From an uncultured Tessaracoccus sp. (GTDB lineage Bacteria; Actinomycetota; Actinomycetes; Propionibacteriales; Propionibacteriaceae), in the NCBI RefSeq assembly GCF_943914565.1, contig NZ_CALUCN010000003.1:172074-236073 (forward strand): 64,000 bases of DNA, in the 5' to 3' direction. Shown here one piece after another: positions 33,849 through 42,928 of the stretch; the first letter of the stretch is position 1, and every line of letters begins with the position of its first letter. The position numbers were made by a program, and so were the translations under genes. The notes beneath the pieces were generated by a model that saw only the letters and a list, made by a program, of their open reading frames with translations, was not told the DNA's origin and made no database searches.

Positions 33849-34802
33849 ATGCTGTTCACCCCGGCAGGACTCGAGCAGGCCACCCGCACCCGCGTCGCCC
33901 GGTGGCGGGCGGAGCGGTTCCGCGACGCGGGCGTGCGGCGGGTGTGGGACCTGGGGTGCGGGATCGGCTCCGACGCGATGGCGTTCGCCGAGGCGGGGCT
34001 CGACGTGGTGGCGGTCGACGCGGATCCCACGACCGTCGCGGTGGCGAGCCACAACCTCGCGCTCGTGGGCGCGGGCCCGGCCCGGCTGGGGCGCGCGGAG
34101 GACGCGCGGCCGGGGCCGCACGACGCGGTGTTCCTCGACCCGGCGCGCCGCACCGCGCGCGGGCGCACGTGGAGGGTCGCGGACCTCACCCCGCCGTGGG
34201 ACGTCGTGCGCGGACACCTCGACGGTCCGGGATTCGTCGCGGTGAAGCTGGGCCCGGGCGTACCGAAGGAGGTCCTGCCCGTCGACGCCGAGTGGTGCTG
34301 GGTCTCCGACGCCGGCGACGTCGTCGAGGCCTCGGTGTGGAACCGCGTAGCCGGGCGCCGGGCCGTGCGGCTGGGAGATGGGGATGCGAAGGAACTCCGG
34401 TCCACCGGCGCGGAGCTGGAGGTCGCGCCGATCGGGGCCTTCGTCGGGGAGCCCGACGGGGCCGCGCTCCGGGCGGGCCTCCTCGCCGAGGCGGCGGGGG
34501 AGGGGGCCTGGCGGCTCGCGCCCGGCCTCGGCTACGTCTCGAGCGACGCGCCCGTCGCCACCGGCTGGGTGACGAACTTCCGCGTGCTCGACGTGCTGCC
34601 CCACTCACGCAAGGCGCTCGCCCGCTACGTCCGTGAGCACGACGTGGGCCGGCTCGAGATCAAGCAGCGCGGCTTCGACGTCGACCCGGCAGTGCTGCGT
34701 CGGGCCCTGAAGCCCAGGGGCAGCCGGGCCGCGACGATCCTGCTGGCCCACACCACCGTCGGGGCGAGGGCGATCGTGGCCGAGCGGGTCGTCGCGGGGT
34801 GA
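33849..34802 (+). CDS. Class I SAM methyltransferase with THUMP-like domain (N-terminus split off by TGA)
   Basis: The 317-residue open part runs from MLFTPAGLEQATRTRVARWRAERF, a block normally internal in this family. The SAM site is WDLGCGIGSDAMAFAEAG near residue 33, with VVAVDADP, and DAVFLDPARRT near 93 as the catalytic loop; residues about 235-317 form the THUMP-like C-terminal domain ending in HTTVGARAIVAE. Proteins of this group are probably RNA methyltransferases. The full family length is reached only if the 37 codons before the TGA are included. No ribosome binding site precedes 33849. It converges on bioB with 6 bases between stops. Confidence 0.83.
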   Translation: MLFTPAGLEQATRTRVARWRAERFRDAGVRRVWDLGCGIGSDAMAFAEAGLDVVAVDADPTTVAVASHNLALVGAGPARLGRAEDARPGPHDAVFLDPARRTARGRTWRVADLTPPWDVVRGHLDGPGFVAVKLGPGVPKEVLPVDAEWCWVSDAGDVVEASVWNRVAGRRAVRLGDGDAKELRSTGAELEVAPIGAFVGEPDGAALRAGLLAEAAGEGAWRLAPGLGYVSSDAPVATGWVTNFRVLDVLPHSRKALARYVREHDVGRLEIKQRGFDVDPAVLRRALKPRGSRAATILLAHTTVGARAIVAERVVAG

Positions 34803-34808
34803 GGCGGC

Positions 34809-35861
34809 TCAGGCGTTCGCAGGGACCTTGGTGCCGGCGCCGCGACGGCGGATGCCGACCTTCGGGACCTCGGTGGGGGAGACGTCCTCCTTGCCGGCGA
34901 TGACGAAACCCCCGTCGGCGAGCATGCGGAGGTCCTCGGCGCCGGGCTGGCCCTCGCCGGTCAGGTAGTCGCCCAGGAACAGCGAGTTGCAGATCTCGAG
35001 CGACAGCGGCTGCAGCGTGCGGAGATGCTGCTCGCGCCCGGCCGAGACGCGCACGTCGGCGGGTCCGTGCACGAAGCGCACCATCGCGAGGATGCGCAGG
35101 CACTGCTGCGGGGTGAGGTCGACGTGGCCCTCCAGCGGGGTGCCGTCGAAGGGCATGAGGAAATTCACCGGAACGGAGTCCGCGCCGACCTCACGCAGCT
35201 GGAACGCCACCTCGACGAGCTGTTCGTCGGTCTCGCCCATGCCGGCGATGAGGCCCGAGCAGGCCTGGAGCCCGTGCTCGCGCGCGTGCTGGACGGTCTC
35301 GCGGCGGTCGACGTAGTCGTGCGTGGTGCAGATGTCGTCGTAGTGGGACTCGGCGGTGTTGAGGTTGTGGTTGTACGCGTCGGCGCCGCACTGCGCGAGC
35401 TGCTCGGCCTGGCCGTCCTTCAGGAAGCCGAGGCAGGCGCAGATCTCGACGTCGGGGTGGCTCGCCTTGAGGTCCTTGATGATGGCGCCCACGCGGTCGA
35501 CGTCGCGGTTGCTGGGGCCGCGGCCGGAGGCGACGAGGCAGACCCGCCCGGCGCCCGCGCTGATGCCCGCGTTCGCGGCGGCGAGGGCCTCGTCGTGGCT
35601 CAGCCACGTGTACTTGAGGATCTCTGCGGCGGAGCCGAGCCGCTGGGAGCAGTAGAAGCAGTCCTCGGGACACTTGCCGGACTTCAAGTTGACGAGGTAG
35701 TTCACCTTCATCACGTTGCCGTGGAAGTGCCGACGCACGCGCCCGGCGGCCGCGACGAGCGGGAGCGTGTCCTCGTCGGGGAGGCGCAGCACGGCGAGCG
35801 CCTCGTCGGGGGTGATCGATCCGCCGGCGATCACGCGGTCGGCCAGTGCATTGAGGTCCAT
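34809..35861 (-). CDS. bioB: Biotin synthase
   Basis: BioB is the radical-SAM enzyme that inserts sulfur into dethiobiotin, the last step of biotin synthesis. The 350-residue protein has the CPEDCFYC cluster motif (CxxxCxxC) near residue 64, YNHNLNTAE, CSGLIAGMGET, and RVSAGREQ carrying the [2Fe-2S] Arg ligand. GAAGGAG lies 5 bases before the ATG. A TTGAACAGTGTTCAA palindrome between the -10 box and the gene fits a BioQ operator, so expression is probably repressed when biotin is plentiful. The other bio genes are not in the window. Confidence 0.97.
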   Translation of the reverse strand: MDLNALADRVIAGGSITPDEALAVLRLPDEDTLPLVAAAGRVRRHFHGNVMKVNYLVNLKSGKCPEDCFYCSQRLGSAAEILKYTWLSHDEALAAANAGISAGAGRVCLVASGRGPSNRDVDRVGAIIKDLKASHPDVEICACLGFLKDGQAEQLAQCGADAYNHNLNTAESHYDDICTTHDYVDRRETVQHAREHGLQACSGLIAGMGETDEQLVEVAFQLREVGADSVPVNFLMPFDGTPLEGHVDLTPQQCLRILAMVRFVHGPADVRVSAGREQHLRTLQPLSLEICNSLFLGDYLTGEGQPGAEDLRMLADGGFVIAGKEDVSPTEVPKVGIRRRGAGTKVPANA

Positions 35862-35877
35862 GGGGACTCCTTCGTCG

Positions 35878-35892
35878 TTGAACAGTGTTCAA
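35878..35892. promoter_or_regulatory. Probable BioQ operator in front of bioB
   Basis: TTGAACAGTGTTCAA is a perfect palindrome with 6-base arms around 3 bases, 17 bases before the bioB start. BioQ, the TetR-family biotin repressor of actinobacteria, is reported to bind a TGAAC-N3-GTTMA-type box. It lies just downstream of a TACCCT -10 box, over the expected transcription start. Confidence 0.65.
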
Positions 35893-35898
35893 ATCCCA

Positions 35899-35904
35899 AG
35901 GGTA
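35899..35904 (-). promoter_or_regulatory. -10 box of bioB
   Basis: TACCCT on the minus strand lies 38 bases before the bioB start, next to the palindromic operator. Confidence 0.45.
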
Positions 35905-35977
35905 GACCGACGCGCGCGAGCCCACAATTCGTGCCCGGGGTCGGAGGCCGGTGTCGCGCGCGTCGGTGGGGTGCGGG

Positions 35978-36979
35978 TCAGGGGTTGCCGCCGTCGCAGG
36001 TGAGGGTTGCGGATCGCGCCTCGCAGTGCGACGCGAGCGTCCGGTGATCCGCGGGGATCTCGTCTACGACGTCCCAAGTCGTCCTCGCGGAGTAGAACTC
36101 CTCGCCACGGAACTCGGAGACGGTGCCGAGCACCTTGCCCTCGTCCGGGTCGAGGACGATGCGGTCCCGGACATGCTTCCCCGAGCGACGTCCGACGACC
36201 ACTCCGCTGCCGACCGAGAGGGTCGTCTCCGCGACCTCGATGCCGGGAATGGTGGCCATGGCGTCGAAGAGTGTGCTGCGGGTCTTGGCGGGCAGCGCCC
36301 CAGTCTGGAGTGCGTTGACGGCGTTGCTCCAGGCGACCTCGTCGTCCTCGGTTCCTGCGTAGAGCCAGGTTCGCAGTGCCTCGGCGTCCGTCGGGATGGC
36401 GGCCACCCATGCGGCAGACCCTTCACGTTGCGCGTCGTTGTCCCGGTCGATGAATCCGAACGGTTCGGGTCGCCCCGACTTGCCGGGCTCGCCGCCGGCC
36501 GTGGAGGATCCCTCGGGGGCGGACCACCGCTGGTTCAGCTCGCGCAGTCGCACCGGTGCGCGAGCGCCGGTCGGGTCGACATAGTCGATCCCCGTCCACT
36601 CGAGCAGCCGCTCGGCGCAGTCGCCCTCGGGCTTGTCGGGGCAGGAGTCCTCCGGCGTGGCGTTGGTCACCGTGATCCGCCACCACTGGCCCGCAGTGGT
36701 CGTCGGGTCGACGGCCTTCACTGCAGCCAAGCGGAGTGCCTCGTCGGCACGTGCCTCTGCGGCGCCGGGAGTCAGGAGCTGCCACGCCCCGACACCGCCG
36801 ACGAGCGCGAGTGCTGCGGCGACGGAGCCCCATCGCCTCCAGCGGTTCCTGCGACGCGGGTCGCGCGTGGCGCGATCGACGATCAACAGGGCCGTGGCCT
36901 CATCGAGGGGTGCGAGGTCGCGCGCGGGATCGTGTGCGGTCATGAGCTGTTCGAAGTCGTTCATCGTGGTGCCCTTCAT
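35978..36979 (-). CDS. CU044_5270 family membrane protein, likely partner of the ECF sigma factor
   Basis: The 333-residue protein has a cytoplasmic N-terminus (about 1-50, rich in Asp, Glu and Arg), one membrane helix (about residues 51-70, VAAALALVGGVGAWQLL) and an outer domain of about 260 residues with QWWRITVTN, WLYAG and two cysteine pairs. This plan matches the CU044_5270 family, which regularly follows an ECF sigma gene. It overlaps the sigma stop by 4 bases (ATGA). By position it may act as the anti-sigma or sensor protein, though it lacks a zinc-finger anti-sigma motif. ATG 36964 is an alternative start. Confidence 0.78.
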   Translation of the reverse strand: MKGTTMNDFEQLMTAHDPARDLAPLDEATALLIVDRATRDPRRRNRWRRWGSVAAALALVGGVGAWQLLTPGAAEARADEALRLAAVKAVDPTTTAGQWWRITVTNATPEDSCPDKPEGDCAERLLEWTGIDYVDPTGARAPVRLRELNQRWSAPEGSSTAGGEPGKSGRPEPFGFIDRDNDAQREGSAAWVAAIPTDAEALRTWLYAGTEDDEVAWSNAVNALQTGALPAKTRSTLFDAMATIPGIEVAETTLSVGSGVVVGRRSGKHVRDRIVLDPDEGKVLGTVSEFRGEEFYSARTTWDVVDEIPADHRTLASHCEARSATLTCDGGNP

Positions 36980-37485
36980 GCGGTTGTGCGTTGGTCGGTG
37001 TGCAGTGCGTGGAGCCGCTGGGCCCTGTTCCGGGCGCGCAGCAGGCGCTGCCGGGCCGCGGGGGGCGAAATGCCCAGCGTCAGCGCGATCTCGCTGGGCG
37101 TCAGCTGTTCCCAGATGGTCAGGCGCAGGACCTCGGCGTCCGTGGGGTCGAGCTGGTCGAGCACGGCGTCGATCTCCACACGTGCGAATCCGTCGTTACC
37201 GGGTTCTGGTGTCTGTCGGGCCATGCGCCGACGCAGCGCCTGCCTGCGGCCGGTGCCGCGGTGCGTGTGGAGGATCTCGTGCCTGGCCACTCCGTAGAGC
37301 CAAGGACGAACCTCGGCCGGGACCTCGTCGCGGCGTCGCCACAGTGTGGTGAACACCTCCGCGACGACGTCCTCGGCCTCGTCGGGACCCACGCGTCGCA
37401 CGGCATAGGCCAGCAGCGCGTGGTGGTGCTCGTCGAAGAGGGCGCGAAACCAGTCGCGCGTTCGGATTGGTTGCTTCACACCCAT
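36976..37485 (-). CDS. ECF RNA polymerase sigma factor
   Basis: The 169-residue sigma-70-family protein has region 2 (about 10-80; LFDEHHHALLAYAVRRVGPDEAEDVVAEVF and PWLYGVARHEI) and region 4 (about 110-160; LDPTDAEVLRLTIWEQLTPSEIALTLGISPPAARQRL). It is compact, without an accessory domain. The coupled downstream gene encodes a CU044_5270 membrane protein. Together they form a signalling unit placed between bioB and groES. Target promoters are not evident here; no GGAAC-type box stands out upstream. ATG 37485 is preceded by only weak ribosome-binding complementarity. Confidence 0.9.
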   Translation of the reverse strand: MGVKQPIRTRDWFRALFDEHHHALLAYAVRRVGPDEAEDVVAEVFTTLWRRRDEVPAEVRPWLYGVARHEILHTHRGTGRRQALRRRMARQTPEPGNDGFARVEIDAVLDQLDPTDAEVLRLTIWEQLTPSEIALTLGISPPAARQRLLRARNRAQRLHALHTDQRTTA

Positions 37486-37532
37486 GACATTCCCGGTGCG
37501 CGGCCGAACGTGACAGGGCGCGAACCGAATCG

Positions 37533-37559
37533 CTGGCACTCGGTTGAAACGAGTGCTAA
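37533..37559. promoter_or_regulatory. CIRCE element 1 (HrcA site) of groES-groEL
   Basis: CTGGCACTC, 9 bases, GAGTGCTAA matches the CIRCE consensus TTAGCACTC-N9-GAGTGCTAA at all but two positions of the left arm. It overlaps the probable -35 (TTGAAA, 37544-37549). HrcA binding here should repress the operon outside heat stress. Confidence 0.85.
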
Positions 37560-37573
37560 CAGGGGTATACCGT
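37544..37573 (+). promoter_or_regulatory. Promoter of groES-groEL
   Basis: TTGAAA (37544-37549) and TATACC (37566-37571, 16-base spacing) or TACCGT (37568-37573, 18-base spacing) lie between and within the two CIRCE elements, as expected for an HrcA-controlled promoter. Confidence 0.55.
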
Positions 37574-37578
37574 TGCTA

Positions 37579-37605
37579 CTGGCACTCGAGGAGCTCGGGT
37601 GCCAA
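37579..37605. promoter_or_regulatory. CIRCE element 2 (HrcA site) of groES-groEL
   Basis: CTGGCACTC, 9 bases, GGGTGCCAA is a second, weaker CIRCE copy in the transcribed leader. Two CIRCE boxes in front of groES are common in actinobacteria. Confidence 0.75.
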
Positions 37606-37695
37606 GCCGTGCGGCACCGCGACGACGCTCGGCGACCTGAACAGGACATCGCACTCCGGTTGTTGCCGGAGCACAGACACAGGAAGGTGTTTATC

Positions 37696-37995
37696 GTGGC
37701 AGTCACGATCAAGCCTCTGGAGGACCGCGTCCTCGTCGAGCCCCTCGAGGCCGAGCAGACCACGGCGTCCGGCCTCGTCATCCCCGACACCGCCAAGGAG
37801 AAGCCCCAGGAGGGCCGCGTCGTCGCCACCGGCCCGGGCCGCTTCGACGAGGACGGCGAGAAGCGCATCCCCATGGACGTCGCAGAGGGCGACATCGTCG
37901 TCTTCTCGAAGTACGGCGGCACCGAGCTGAAGTACGACGGCAAGGAGTACCTGCTGCTCAACGCTCGCGACATCCTCGCCGTCGTCTCCAAGTAA
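37696..37995 (+). CDS. groES: Co-chaperonin GroES
   Basis: GroES is the heptameric lid of the GroEL folding chamber. The 99-residue product has the canonical IKPLEDRVLVEPLEAEQTTASGL start with mobile loop, GEKRIPMDVAEGDIVVFSKYGGTE and YLLLNARDILAVV. GTG 37696 follows an AGGAAGG ribosome binding site. groEL begins 15 bases after its stop. Control is by two CIRCE boxes upstream, hence HrcA; hrcA itself is outside the window. Confidence 0.97.
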   Translation: MAVTIKPLEDRVLVEPLEAEQTTASGLVIPDTAKEKPQEGRVVATGPGRFDEDGEKRIPMDVAEGDIVVFSKYGGTELKYDGKEYLLLNARDILAVVSK

Positions 37996-38010
37996 GGAGC
38001 GAAGTCACCC

Positions 38011-39600
<1,590 letters not shown>

Positions 39601-39615
39601 CCCTCCTTCCCAACG

Positions 39616-39650
39616 CGACGCCCCGGGTGCCTGCTGGCCCCGGGGCGTCG
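39616..39650. terminator. Hairpin terminator after groEL
   Basis: A 12-bp perfect stem (39616-39627 with 39639-39650) with an 11-base loop, followed by TCGTTCGT. It lies 15 bases after the groEL stop. Confidence 0.7.
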
Positions 39651-39705
39651 TCGTTCGTGCTCTGGTGGGCCGGGTGGGTGTGCGTTGGCCCGCCCGCCCA
39701 AGGTG

Positions 39706-39890
39706 GTTTGCCAACCTTCGGGCTGGTTTGCCAACGGTAAGACGGTTTGCCAACGGTTGACATCGTTCGCCAACGCCATCCATGTTCGCCAATGCTCTAT
39801 CGCAGGCGAACATGGATGGCGTTGGCGAACGCGCTGCGCGGGCCGCGACCGACGTCGCAGCGTTGGCAAACATGGACAGCGTTGGCGAAC
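39706..39890. repeat. Double array of 19/20-bp repeats in opposite orientations
   Basis: The core GTTTGCCAAC or GTTCGCCAAY recurs at 39706, 39726, 39745, 39765 and 39784, so the spacing alternates 20, 19, 20, 19. After a 14-base centre the same core appears in reverse complement at 39802 (degenerate), 39821, 39862 and 39881. The consensus unit is GTTGGCRAAC plus 9 or 10 bases, often ending GGATAGC or similar. The region from 39651 to 39962 has no gene I can support; short frames across it only read the repeats. Confidence 0.85.
39764..39831. repeat. Perfect 27-bp inverted repeat at the centre of the repeat array
   Basis: 39764-39790 and 39805-39831 are exact reverse complements separated by 14 bases. 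Each arm is made of repeat units with ATGGATGGC between cores. As RNA it is a very stable hairpin; as DNA it could form a cruciform. It lies 163 bases after groEL and is not an ordinary terminator. Confidence 0.85.
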
Positions 39891-39962
39891 GCTTGGCGCA
39901 GGCGGGGACCGCCGTCGAGCGGCCGGCGACCCGTCACAGCATCGGGAGCGGCGCGAACGCGA

Positions 39963-41318
39963 TCAGCGTCGTTCGAGGAGCATGCGGCCGCGGTCCACGT
40001 ACCCCTGCATCTCGTCCCGAGGCACCATGCTGCCGCCGGTGACCCAGGCCAGGTGCGTGGCGTTCGCCAGTCGTTCAGCGGTGAGGCCGGCTCGTTCGAG
40101 GTAGTCAGGGTTGCGCAGGACGCGGTGGGGGCCAGTGAACGCCGTCGCGGACGAGGGCTCGATCCGCAGGTCCTCGGTCTCGTCCAGTTGGGCGAGGAGG
40201 CGGAACATCGCGTCGTCGTCGACGGTGTAGTAGCCGTCCACGAGGTACTGCATGCGGCTCCCGACGAAGCCGGACGGTCGCCCGACAGCGAGCCCGTCAG
40301 CGGCGGTGCGGTTGTCGATGCCGAAGTCCTGGACCGCGAGTGCCTCGTGGGCGCCGGTGTGGACGCCCAACAGCATGCACGGCGAGTGCGTTGGCTCCGC
40401 GAAGATGCAGTGCGCTGCGTCGCCGAAGACCGATTTGATGCCGAAGGCCACCCCGCCGGGTCCGCCGCCCACGCCGCACGGGAGGTACACGAGGAGCGGG
40501 TGCTCGTCGTCGACGGCGATGTCCAGCGCCTGGAACTGCCCGGCGAGGCGCCGGCCGGAGACCGCGTAGCCGAGGAACAGGCTCACCGAGTTCTCGTCGT
40601 CGACGAAGTAGGCCATGGGGTCCGACTCGGCCTCCTCGCGTCCCTGCGCAACCGCGATCGAGTAGTCGGAGTCGTACTCGACGACTGTCACGCCGTGCTC
40701 GCGAAGCTGGTCCTTCTTCCATTGCCGGGCGTCCGCAGACATGTGCACGCTGGCCTGGAACCCGAGCTTGGCGCTCATGATGCCGATGGACAGCCCGAGA
40801 TTTCCGGTGGAACCGACGGCGACCTTGTACTGGCCGAAGAATGCGCGCATCTCGTCGCTGTCGAGCACGGAGTAGTCGTCGTCGATGTGCAGCTTGCCCG
40901 CGTCCAGGGCGAGGCGCTCTGCGTGCTGGAGGACCTCGTGGATGCCTCCACGGGCCTTGATCGAGCCCGAGATGGGGAGGTGGGAGTCCAGTTTCGCCCA
41001 CAGCTTGCCCGGGATCGGGACGCCCTCGACCTCGCCGAGGAGGTCCTGCATGGCCCGCGTGGCGACGAGCGGTGACTCGAGGATGCCCCCGGTCCGGCGG
41101 GCATCGGGGAACACGCGCTCCATGTACGGCGCGAAGCGGTTGAGCCGGGCTGCGGCGTCGGCGATGTCTGCTGCGGCGAGACCGACGTGGGAGAGGCCTT
41201 GCGCCGACGGCTGCACCGCCTCGTTGAACCACTCGAGTTCGTGCAGTGCCTGCATCTCGGCGATGAGCGGGAACGCTGCGATCCACTCCTCGACGGTCCT
41301 GCCTGCGATGGTGGTCAT
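39963..41318 (-). CDS. dsdA: D-serine ammonia-lyase
   Basis: D-serine dehydratase uses PLP to convert D-serine to pyruvate and ammonia. The 451-residue protein has the DsdA layout: LWAKLDSHLPISGSIKARGG with the PLP lysine near residue 117, VGSTGNLGLSIGIMSA for phosphate binding, YLPCGVGGGPGGVAFG glycine loop, and VTGGSMVP near the end. AAAGGAG precedes ATG 41318. It is downstream of a GntP-type permease gene (20 bases), giving an uptake-plus-degradation pair like dsdX-dsdA. No dsdC regulator is visible. It ends 73 bases from the repeat array. Confidence 0.94.
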   Translation of the reverse strand: MTTIAGRTVEEWIAAFPLIAEMQALHELEWFNEAVQPSAQGLSHVGLAAADIADAAARLNRFAPYMERVFPDARRTGGILESPLVATRAMQDLLGEVEGVPIPGKLWAKLDSHLPISGSIKARGGIHEVLQHAERLALDAGKLHIDDDYSVLDSDEMRAFFGQYKVAVGSTGNLGLSIGIMSAKLGFQASVHMSADARQWKKDQLREHGVTVVEYDSDYSIAVAQGREEAESDPMAYFVDDENSVSLFLGYAVSGRRLAGQFQALDIAVDDEHPLLVYLPCGVGGGPGGVAFGIKSVFGDAAHCIFAEPTHSPCMLLGVHTGAHEALAVQDFGIDNRTAADGLAVGRPSGFVGSRMQYLVDGYYTVDDDAMFRLLAQLDETEDLRIEPSSATAFTGPHRVLRNPDYLERAGLTAERLANATHLAWVTGGSMVPRDEMQGYVDRGRMLLERR

Positions 41319-41338
41319 GGGGTGCTCCTTTCGTGGCG

Positions 41339-42688
41339 TCAGATGACGAGGTCGAGTCCGAGGGTCATCAGCAACGCGACCACGGAGGCGAGTGTGCTGC
41401 CGACGGTGATGGTGCGCAGTGCAGTGGTGACGCTGATGCGCATGTACTCCTTGTAGAGCCAGAAGAGCGAGTCGGTGACGTGGGTGAGGCCGATCGCGCC
41501 CGCCCCGATGGCGAGGGCCATGATGACCGGACTCAGCGAGGGATCGGCCTGGAGCATCGGCAACACGATGGCGGCAGCAGAGATCATGGCCACCGTGGCC
41601 GAACCGACCGAGAAGTGGAGGAGCAGCCCGATGAGCCACGCGAGGATGACGGGACTGACCGGGAGCGCGCCGAGGGAATCGCGGAGCGCGTCGGCGATGC
41701 CGGACTCGGTGAGCACCGCGTTGAAGGCCCCACCGGCGCCGATGATGAGCAGCACGCCACCGATGGGGCCGAAGGACTCGTCCGTGACGCTGGCGAGGCC
41801 TTCGGGGCGGATCCCGCGGTGCAGGCCGAGCGACCAGGACGCGAAGAGGATCGAGATGAGCAGGGCGATGATCGGGTGCCCCACGAACTCCATGAATGAC
41901 CGGAACGGGTTGCCCTCGGCTACCGTGGTCGTCACGATCGTGCGTCCGATCATGATCAGCAGGGGCAGCAGGATCGTGAAGAGCGTGATGCCGAATCCGG
42001 GCAGGTCGCGCGTCGGTGCGTCGGCCGGTTCAGCGCTCTCGTCCGCTGCCTGCTCACTGTCGACGGGGTGCCGGCGAAGGGCGAACTTGATGTAGAGCGG
42101 GCCGCCGATGAGCGTCGAGGGGAGTGCGACGACGAGGCCCAGCAGGATGACCGTGCCCGTGTCCGCGCCGAGCGTGCCCGCAATCGCGGTGGCGGCTGGG
42201 TGCGGAGGCAGGATGCAGTGCACGATCACCAGTGAGATCACGAGCGGGACACCCACGCGGAGGTAGGAACACCCCACCTTCTTGGCCACGACGAAGACCA
42301 GCGGAACGAGGAGCACGACGCCGACCTCCACGAAGACGGGGATCCCGGCGAGCAGCCCGAGGAGCGACATCACGAGTGGCGCGCGGTGCTCGCCGAAGAC
42401 GCGCAGCATCGTGCTCGCGAGCCGTTCTGCGCCTCCGGAGACATCGAGGAGTTTGCCGAGTACCGCGCCGAATCCGATGATGAGCACGAGGAATCCGAGC
42501 GTCGCGCCGACACCGTTCTCGAGGAGGTCTCCGACGTCGGCGAGGCTGACGCCCGTGACGAGTGCGACGGCCAGGGCCGCGATGGTCAAGGCGATGGATG
42601 CGTGCATCCTCAGCCAGACGATCAGTACGACGACCAAGGCGATCGCTGCGATCAGGACCGCCACCAAACCTGCTGTTGAGAGTTGCAT
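41339..42688 (-). CDS. GntP-family permease, probable D-serine transporter
   Basis: The 449-residue protein is a Gnt-family proton symporter with about 12 hydrophobic segments. Family features include LGFLVLIIGFGAVLGKLLDVSGGAERLA, HCILPPHPAATAIAG and GLTHVTDSLFWLYKEYM near the C-terminus. Such permeases carry gluconate or, as in DsdX, D-serine. Placement directly upstream of dsdA favours D-serine. ATG 42688 is chosen because AAAGGAAA precedes it by 4-5 bases and family homology starts there. Confidence 0.9.
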   Translation of the reverse strand: MQLSTAGLVAVLIAAIALVVVLIVWLRMHASIALTIAALAVALVTGVSLADVGDLLENGVGATLGFLVLIIGFGAVLGKLLDVSGGAERLASTMLRVFGEHRAPLVMSLLGLLAGIPVFVEVGVVLLVPLVFVVAKKVGCSYLRVGVPLVISLVIVHCILPPHPAATAIAGTLGADTGTVILLGLVVALPSTLIGGPLYIKFALRRHPVDSEQAADESAEPADAPTRDLPGFGITLFTILLPLLIMIGRTIVTTTVAEGNPFRSFMEFVGHPIIALLISILFASWSLGLHRGIRPEGLASVTDESFGPIGGVLLIIGAGGAFNAVLTESGIADALRDSLGALPVSPVILAWLIGLLLHFSVGSATVAMISAAAIVLPMLQADPSLSPVIMALAIGAGAIGLTHVTDSLFWLYKEYMRISVTTALRTITVGSTLASVVALLMTLGLDLVI

Positions 42689-42893
42689 GAGTTTCCTTTT
42701 GTGAGTACGTCGTTGTGGGTCACCAAAGGGGGACACGGGCGATTGTTGCAAACGTGCGGACGATTTGTTGGCCGGGGGTACAAGTGGTCGCATCGGTGCT
42801 TGTCGGGAGTGGACCGACGTCGGTGCGAACGTTCATCCGATTTCTGACGTCGGTCCCGCGCGCCAGCGACGTGGTCGCTCGGGCGGAACGGAC

Positions 42894-42899
42894 TAGACT
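42894..42899 (+). promoter_or_regulatory. -10 box of guaB
   Basis: TAGACT lies 29 bases before the guaB ATG, which has AAGGGTGG as ribosome binding site. The 240-base divergent region also holds two similar segments, CGATTGTTG and CGATTTGTTG (about 42732-42763), that could be operator half-sites for the permease gene; this is weak. Confidence 0.4.
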
Positions 42900-42928
42900 C
42901 GGCCTCACCGCGATCAGAAGGGTGGAGC

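Noticed and set aside
33785..34636. Alternative frame starting at GTG 33785 that overlaps the methyltransferase stop
   Set aside because: Its product is Arg/Gly/Pro-rich without family features, while the other frame has full methyltransferase motifs.
39706..39890. CRISPR array
   Set aside because: Units are 19-20 bp with no separate spacers, the core is only 10 bp, orientation flips, and no cas genes are present.
39685..40100. Short open frames across the repeat array that read as peptide repeats (NMDGVGERxx-like)
   Set aside because: They follow the 39-bp super-period of the DNA repeats, occur in several frames, and lack ribosome binding sites. They are by-products of the repeats.
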